Source of the DNA: Enchytraeus crypticus
Lineage: Eukaryota > Annelida > Clitellata > Enchytraeida > Enchytraeidae
Direction of reading: 5' to 3'
DNA length: 64,000 nt
NCBI GenBank assembly: GCA_905160935.1
Contig: CAJHZI010000305.1
Span: 115,001 to 179,000, forward strand
Both the position numbers and the translations under genes were made by a program. Under the pieces are notes generated by a model. The model saw only the letters and a list, made by a program, of their open reading frames with translations. It searched no databases and was not told the origin of the DNA. Shown piece by piece: positions 63,601 to 64,000 of the stretch (its first letter is position 1; each line of letters begins with the position of its first letter).

Positions 63601-63918
63601 TAACTTACCTAGTAAGTTTTAACTAGGTCTTAACTAGAAGGTTTAAACTAGGTTTTATTTCGCAGGTTTTGACAAGTCTTACCTCGTAGATTTTAACTAG
63701 TTCTTAACTCGTACGTTTAAATTAGGTCTTAACTCTTAACTAAATGTTTTATTTCGCAGGTGTACGCACTGTGGAGACATGGTGATGAGCATACAGCCGT
63801 TACGACAGCAGACATTACTGTGGAGGCTAATACTCGCCGCTTCGCTGTGGATGAGAGGCGCGAGTCACATTATAGAGCCGAAATACACAACAGGGTGCAC
63901 CGGCGAACATTAGCCGAG
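36795..63918 (+). CDS. GABA-B-type receptor, 16 exons, 3' end off the window
   Basis: A class C G-protein-coupled receptor of the GABA-B group, acting in the plasma membrane as an obligate or facultative dimer. Sixteen exons with compatible phases give 1251 codons: residues about 1-37 signal-like; about 40-480 an Asn/Ser-rich extension; about 490-900 the bilobed ligand-binding fold ([75 protein letters not shown]); about 930-955 TM1; then TM2 (LNNVAVIG), TM3 with [15 protein letters not shown]4 ending [10 protein letters not shown]5 with [11 protein letters not shown], the loop [18 protein letters not shown] typical of subunit 2, TM6, and TM7 ending FLPK. There is no class C cysteine-rich domain, as expected for GABA-B. 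The C-terminal coiled coil should follow beyond the window. The ligand domain looks subunit-1-like in places (CDPG, SPALS) and the membrane domain subunit-2-like. Confidence 0.93.
38605..38730 (-). mobile_element. tRNA-derived SINE (family A), old copy
   Basis: Diverged but co-linear: CAGTTTCCTAACTCGAAAG, GAATTTGAATCGTGC, CTACTGATCAG. Confidence 0.6.
38765..39290. repeat. 16-17 bp minisatellite
   Basis: About 30 copies of AACTAGTGATAAGCTT; each contains the palindrome ACTAGT. Confidence 0.93.
39655..39860. repeat. GATA/GATG/GACA tetranucleotide tract
   Basis: Compound GATG, CAGA, GATA repeats. Confidence 0.92.
40487..40622 (+). mobile_element. tRNA-derived SINE (family A)
   Basis: Full-length copy, GGCTGGAGCCAATGGCGATG to CTTTATCAGC, sense to the receptor gene. 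Confidence 0.83.
40910..41024 (+). mobile_element. tRNA-derived SINE (family A), 5' truncated
   Basis: Begins at CTTCGTCGGTAAGACACTCG; the B box is mutated (GGGGTAAAAATTCTGGG). Confidence 0.78.
41762..41894 (-). mobile_element. tRNA-derived SINE (family A)
   Basis: Full-length copy, antisense to the receptor gene, intact B box (CCAGGATTTGAACCC on plus). Confidence 0.85.
43145..43575. repeat. (TA)n microsatellite complex
   Basis: TA tracts separated by TATACTGTATATA, ACATGTATA and similar short palindromes. Frames through it are repeat artefacts. Confidence 0.95.
43780..46517. repeat. 2.7 kb minisatellite, 13 bp unit AGATTCTGGTAGA
   Basis: About 205 tandem units with three interchangeable variants: AGATTCTGGTAGA, AGATTATGGTAGA and AGATTCTGGTAAA. 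Blocks of units in the same variant order recur (compare about 44990-45060 with 45215-45285 and 46155-46225), showing larger internal duplications. A disordered patch lies at 45750-45850. Confidence 0.97.
46725..46858 (+). mobile_element. tRNA-derived SINE (family A)
   Basis: Full-length but diverged, ending about 80 bp upstream of receptor exon 2. Confidence 0.82.
46938..47075 (+). CDS. GABA-B-type receptor exon 2
   Basis: Acceptor GTGTTTGGTAG, 46 codons starting [20 protein letters not shown] and ending VPYWNLLL, donor CTG|GTTAGT, phase 0. CDPG and the WNL end match the GABA-B ligand domain. The exon end is copied in tandem in the intron. Confidence 0.95.
47055..47159. repeat. 42 bp tandem duplication across receptor exon 2 donor
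   Basis: Unit one (47055-47096) is half exon, half intron: CCCTACTGGAACCTACTGCT, G|GTTAGTAGCTACCC. Unit two (47097-47138) is a diverged copy with TCTGGGTTGTAGCTAACC, and a third, partial unit (47139-47159) repeats CCCTACTGGAACCTAC exactly. Confidence 0.88.
47160..49349. other. receptor intron 2, left part
   Basis: Mostly unassigned. Holds an old minus-strand SINE at 47902-48020, a (CAGA)n tract near 48470-48495, (GA)n at 48907-48948, and a tRNA-like segment near 49080-49170 with box-B-like TCGAACCCACGACC in inverse orientation. Confidence 0.5.
47902..48020 (-). mobile_element. tRNA-derived SINE (family A), old copy
   Basis: Diverged; CCCAGGATTTGAATCCG and GATCCCCGATCGGATATCTT remain. Confidence 0.65.
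49350..50040. repeat. 30 bp minisatellite, hairpin-forming
   Basis: About 23 copies of GATACTTAGATACTTAAATA then AGTATTCTTA, alternating with a GAATAAGTGTTCCTA version in a two-unit (60 bp) higher order. GATACTTA and TAAGTATTC-type parts are near-complementary. Confidence 0.93.
50170..50400. repeat. TTGATTGACTGA low-complexity tract
   Basis: GATT/GACT tetranucleotide-like tract ending at the exon 3 acceptor and forming its upstream sequence. Confidence 0.85.
50403..50573 (+). CDS. GABA-B-type receptor exon 3
   Basis: Acceptor GACTGATTTAG, 57 codons [20 protein letters not shown] onward to [10 protein letters not shown], donor TTG|GTGAGT, phase 0. [17 protein letters not shown] matches the GABA-B lobe-1/2 hinge; the His found at this place in the GABA-binding subunit is Val here ([12 protein letters not shown]). 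Confidence 0.95.
50574..52022. other. receptor intron 3
   Basis: An old plus-strand SINE-like copy at about 50920-51040 (GGATTAGTGGGTTCAGGGTT), an inverted pair TTTCGTAAATGACAGACATG / TCTGTCATTTACGAAA at about 51212-51250, and a TGGTAATCATTGGTGGTAA array at 51660-51830. Confidence 0.55.
52023..52142 (+). CDS. GABA-B-type receptor exon 4
   Basis: Acceptor TTCTTGTTAG, 40 codons [20 protein letters not shown] onward to KMKELK, donor AAG|GTACCT, phase 0. It fits the ligand-domain segment before the DARII strand. Confidence 0.92.
52525..52590 (+). CDS. GABA-B-type receptor exon 5
   Basis: Acceptor TTTTGTTGCAG, 22 codons [22 protein letters not shown]; donor CAG|GTGAGC, phase 0. DARII-G-F...A-KVFC is diagnostic of GABA-B ligand domains. 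Confidence 0.96.
52620..53395. repeat. 28 bp minisatellite in intron 5, split by a retrotransposon fragment
   Basis: Copies of AATGCACTATTCGTTAAATA then CACTCTTC. A single stretch at 52630-52680 is separated from the main array (52915-53395) by the fragment at 52690-52880, which evidently inserted into the array. Confidence 0.85.
52690..52880 (+). mobile_element. non-LTR retrotransposon fragment, C-terminal Cys/His motif
   Basis: Reads [20 protein letters not shown] then [20 protein letters not shown]. The C-x-C...T-M-x-H-I-x-x-x-C-P pattern followed by GGL..L and WL is the conserved tail of Jockey/CR1-type reverse transcriptases. No more of the element is present. Confidence 0.75.
53396..54019. 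other. receptor intron 5, right part
   Basis: Unassigned apart from an ATTT/GATT tetranucleotide tract at 53745-53850. Confidence 0.45.
54020..54211 (+). CDS. GABA-B-type receptor exon 6
   Basis: Acceptor AAACTCATAG, 64 codons [20 protein letters not shown] then PDWW and [16 protein letters not shown], donor CTG|GTGAGT, phase 0. YxW-LxG-xxxxWW and C-x-x-x-x-L-x-E-A match GABA-B. Confidence 0.96.
54212..55210. other. receptor intron 6
   Basis: Contains one SINE (54724-54858). The 54353-54619 open stretch has no homology I recognise and is taken as chance. Confidence 0.5.
54724..54858 (-). mobile_element. tRNA-derived SINE (family A)
   Basis: Full-length, antisense to the receptor, intact boxes. 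Confidence 0.87.
55211..55444 (+). CDS. GABA-B-type receptor exon 7
   Basis: Acceptor GATTTCTAG, 78 codons [20 protein letters not shown] onward with [13 protein letters not shown] and [10 protein letters not shown], donor TCC|GTATGC, phase 0. YDSVW corresponds to the YDAIW of GABA-B subunits; the Glu that contacts GABA in subunit 1 is replaced (SQFAQLTYD). Confidence 0.95.
55476..55609 (-). mobile_element. tRNA-derived SINE (family A)
   Basis: Inserted about 30 bp into intron 7; forms an inverted, near head-to-head pair with the next copy. Confidence 0.86.
55641..55766 (+). mobile_element. tRNA-derived SINE (family A), rearranged 5' end
   Basis: Starts with an inverted head fragment (TACCGACATCGCCACTGGCT) fused to a plus-oriented body (TTCTACAGTGGATCAGTATG onward), the same architecture as the copy at 20893. 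Confidence 0.82.
55767..56372. other. receptor intron 7, right part
   Basis: Unassigned; GAGA/CAGA-rich at 56217-56335. Confidence 0.45.
56373..56433 (+). CDS. GABA-B-type receptor exon 8
   Basis: Acceptor GGCTTGTTTTAG, 20 codons [20 protein letters not shown] plus one base, donor CAGA|GTGAGT, phase 1. GVSG-x-x-x-FDG spans the junction with exon 7, as in GABA-B. Confidence 0.92.
56501..56660 (-). mobile_element. repeat B copy
   Basis: GTGCACTGCCTACTAGCAGG, CTTCTCTGTCTTCCGCTTTC, then a Phe/Pro-rich frame mirrored from the KRxRGR tail; retrotransposon 3' end in intron 8. Confidence 0.68.
56988..57077 (+). CDS. GABA-B-type receptor exon 9
   Basis: Acceptor GATTGAAACAG, two bases, 29 codons [20 protein letters not shown] onward to KIRWI and one base, donor ATTG|GTAGCA, phase 1. 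It corresponds to the last ligand-domain strands (Y-N...L...I-x-W). Confidence 0.9.
57110..57450. repeat. GTGATATAAT minisatellite
   Basis: About 32 copies of a 10-11 bp unit (ATGTGATATA) with CATGTGATATC variants, about 35 bp into intron 9. Confidence 0.93.
57451..57921. other. receptor intron 9, right part
   Basis: No feature recognised. Confidence 0.4.
57922..58069 (+). CDS. GABA-B-type receptor exon 10 (TM1)
   Basis: Acceptor TTATTGTGCAG, two bases, 48 codons [17 protein letters not shown] then TM1 ([20 protein letters not shown]), AFNIHHRRN and two bases, donor AA|GTACGA, phase 2. P-x-DKT-x-I precedes TM1 as in subunit 2. GC-rich compared with its introns. Confidence 0.95.
58505..58695. 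repeat. GTTCACATGT repeat related to receptor exon 11 acceptor
   Basis: Copies of GTGTTCACAT, among them GTTCATTAG|GTTTATAAG and GTTCATTAG|GTTCATCAC. The real acceptor reads TATGTTCATAG|GTTCATCAAG. A retrotransposon fragment (58995-59235) now separates array and exon. Confidence 0.8.
58995..59235 (-). mobile_element. non-LTR retrotransposon tail fragment
   Basis: Minus strand reads [20 protein letters not shown] then [22 protein letters not shown]. The FFxxR(V/C)(V/S)xxWNxLP pattern is the conserved C terminus of CR1/Jockey-type reverse transcriptases. It ends about 15 bp before the exon 11 acceptor. Confidence 0.78.
59247..59379 (+). CDS. GABA-B-type receptor exon 11 (TM2)
   Basis: Acceptor TATGTTCATAG, one base completing Lys, 44 codons [20 protein letters not shown] onward with GLDDS and ending SVMCS, donor TCG|GTCTGA, phase 0. 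IK-SSP-LNN and F/L-GLD are GABA-B hallmarks; C in MCS is the TM3-side disulfide Cys. Confidence 0.95.
59412..59544 (+). mobile_element. tRNA-derived SINE (family A), well preserved
   Basis: Full-length and closest to the family consensus: B box GGGGTTCGAATCCTGGGCTC matches a canonical tRNA T-loop (GGTTCGAATCC). Good candidate for the youngest copy here. Confidence 0.9.
59681..59813 (-). mobile_element. tRNA-derived SINE (family A)
   Basis: Full-length, inverted relative to the copy at 59412; about 136 bp apart. Confidence 0.87.
59923..60039 (+). CDS. GABA-B-type receptor exon 12 (TM3)
   Basis: Acceptor GTCGTTCTCAG, 39 codons [20 protein letters not shown] then [12 protein letters not shown], donor AAG|GTACCC, phase 0. 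GF-x-x-x-FGAMF-x-K-x-(W/Y)RVH is the signature of GABA-B TM3 and loop 2. Confidence 0.97.
60060..60428. repeat. TTGATTGA/TGATTAAT tract around duplicated exon piece
   Basis: Low-complexity GATT tetranucleotide sequence on both sides of the partial exon copy at 60328-60387. Confidence 0.88.
60328..60387 (+). pseudogene. partial duplicate of receptor exon 13 (first half of TM4)
   Basis: Preceded by GATTGACAG like the true exon, it encodes [20 protein letters not shown], the first 20 residues of exon 13, then breaks into AATTGATTGATTG. It differs from the true exon at nine of 60 bases, eight of them silent and one Thr/Ser. The potential donor GCA|GTAATT would give a 58-base exon and a frameshift, so it is probably not productive. 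Confidence 0.85.
60429..60548 (+). CDS. GABA-B-type receptor exon 13 (TM4)
   Basis: Acceptor GATTGACAG, 40 codons [20 protein letters not shown] then [20 protein letters not shown], donor AAG|GTAGAC, phase 0. W-x-x-VDP-x-x-R is conserved in GABA-B subunits. Confidence 0.96.
60590..60762 (-). mobile_element. repeat B copy
   Basis: (CT)n, then GTGCACTGCCTACTAGCAGG and GACGAGGTGGGCCCC; retrotransposon 3' end in intron 13. Confidence 0.68.
60763..61792. other. receptor intron 13, right part
   Basis: Holds repeat E at 61170-61325 (next entry); the rest is AT-rich and unassigned. Confidence 0.5.
61170..61325 (+). mobile_element. dispersed repeat E copy
   Basis: Nearly identical to 30835-31005 over about 150 bp, same orientation, including GAACGTGCATGTAG and CATAAAAGAG(C/T)CATA. 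Confidence 0.75.
61793..61979 (+). CDS. GABA-B-type receptor exon 14 (TM5)
   Basis: Acceptor GCTGCCTATAG, 62 codons plus one base: [20 protein letters not shown], then [20 protein letters not shown] and [12 protein letters not shown], donor ATAG|GTGCTT, phase 1. The Cys in LARCSS pairs with the TM3-side Cys in class C receptors. Confidence 0.97.
61980..62641. other. receptor intron 14; repeat D copy
   Basis: 62130-62205 is a repeat D copy (GTGTCGAGTCGTCTTGAAGA). The rest is unassigned. Confidence 0.5.
62642..62793 (+). CDS. GABA-B-type receptor exon 15 (TM6-TM7)
   Basis: Acceptor CCTCTTCTAG, two bases, 50 codons [20 protein letters not shown] onward to [13 protein letters not shown], donor AAG|GTTTGA, phase 0. 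The IYNV and F-x-PK borders of TM6 and TM7 match GABA-B. Confidence 0.96.
62941..63143 (+). mobile_element. dispersed repeat C copy
   Basis: CAGAAAGGGCATTCGGTTGG, GAGCGCCTAGGCTCCAG, GGTTAAACTGGGATTTAAGG and (GAT)n tail; the most complete copy, beginning near TACCAACCGATTACTGC. Confidence 0.7.
63144..63479. other. receptor intron 15, middle
   Basis: No feature recognised except weak similarity of 63310-63420 to repeat E. Confidence 0.4.
63480..63759. repeat. about 31 bp repeat with acceptor-like units before receptor exon 16
   Basis: About nine units of AACTTACCTCGTAGGTTTTA then ACTAGGTCTT. Each carries a (C/T)GTAG|GTTT or CGCAG|GTTT acceptor-like core; the unit at about 63650-63668 (GTTTTATTTCGCAGGTTTT) matches the true acceptor GTTTTATTTCGCAG|GTGTA. 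Confidence 0.83.
63760..63918 (+). CDS. GABA-B-type receptor exon 16 (cytoplasmic tail, last in window)
   Basis: Acceptor TTTATTTCGCAG, 53 codons [20 protein letters not shown] onward, rich in Arg and His, ending RRTLAE, donor GAG|GTAACG, phase 0. It is the start of the intracellular tail; the coiled-coil dimerisation helix expected next is outside the window. Confidence 0.88.
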
Positions 63919-64000
63919 GTAACGCTAATTCTCTCTCTAGTTCTCTACTCTCTCTCTCTCTCTCGAGTTCTCTACCTTCTCTCTCGCTCTCTCTCTCTTA
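63919..64000. other. start of receptor intron 16, (CT)n
   Basis: CTCT-rich sequence at the window end. Confidence 0.6.

Overview
The window is nuclear DNA of an animal, almost certainly an invertebrate: it holds spliced genes with GT-AG introns, intronic tRNA-derived SINEs, fragments of non-LTR retrotransposons, and an AT-rich background packed with micro- and minisatellites. I cannot name the lineage. The proteins are recognisable but clearly divergent from vertebrate ones. Exon limits were read by matching protein family, splice sites and intron phase by eye.

Layout. (1) 478-2353, minus strand: 5' exons of an otopetrin-type proton channel (start codon, TM1, TM2), running off the left edge. 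(2) 2354-10278: intergenic DNA filled with tandem arrays and repeat copies. (3) 10279-12393, minus: the 3' half (TM7-TM12) of a second otopetrin; its 5' half is missing. (4) 13090-14630: a 1.5 kb hexamer microsatellite. (5) 14961-26474, minus: 15 exons encoding the first 695 codons of a CYFIP/Sra-1 homologue (WAVE regulatory complex); the second half of the gene is missing. Two half genes therefore face each other across the microsatellite. (6) 26475-36794: mostly repeats, plus one good and several doubtful minus-strand exons of an unidentified gene. (7) 36795-63918, plus: 16 exons, 1251 codons in an unbroken series of compatible phases, of a GABA-B-type (class C) receptor from a signal-like N terminus through TM7, running off the right edge.

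The most unusual signal is shared by all these genes. At about ten exon-intron junctions the neighbouring minisatellite or tandem duplication is made of copies of the junction itself: the last or first exonic bases plus the GT or AG. Examples are CYFIP exons 4, 5, 8, 12 and 14, GABA-B exons 2, 11, 13 and 16, and the 3' end of the right-hand otopetrin. These arrays would present decoy splice sites, and one (GABA-B exon 13) includes half of a transmembrane exon with almost purely synonymous divergence.

The genes are not an operon and I see no functional link between them beyond synteny. CYFIP acts in actin regulation, otopetrins are proton channels, and GABA-B receptors are G-protein-coupled neurotransmitter receptors.
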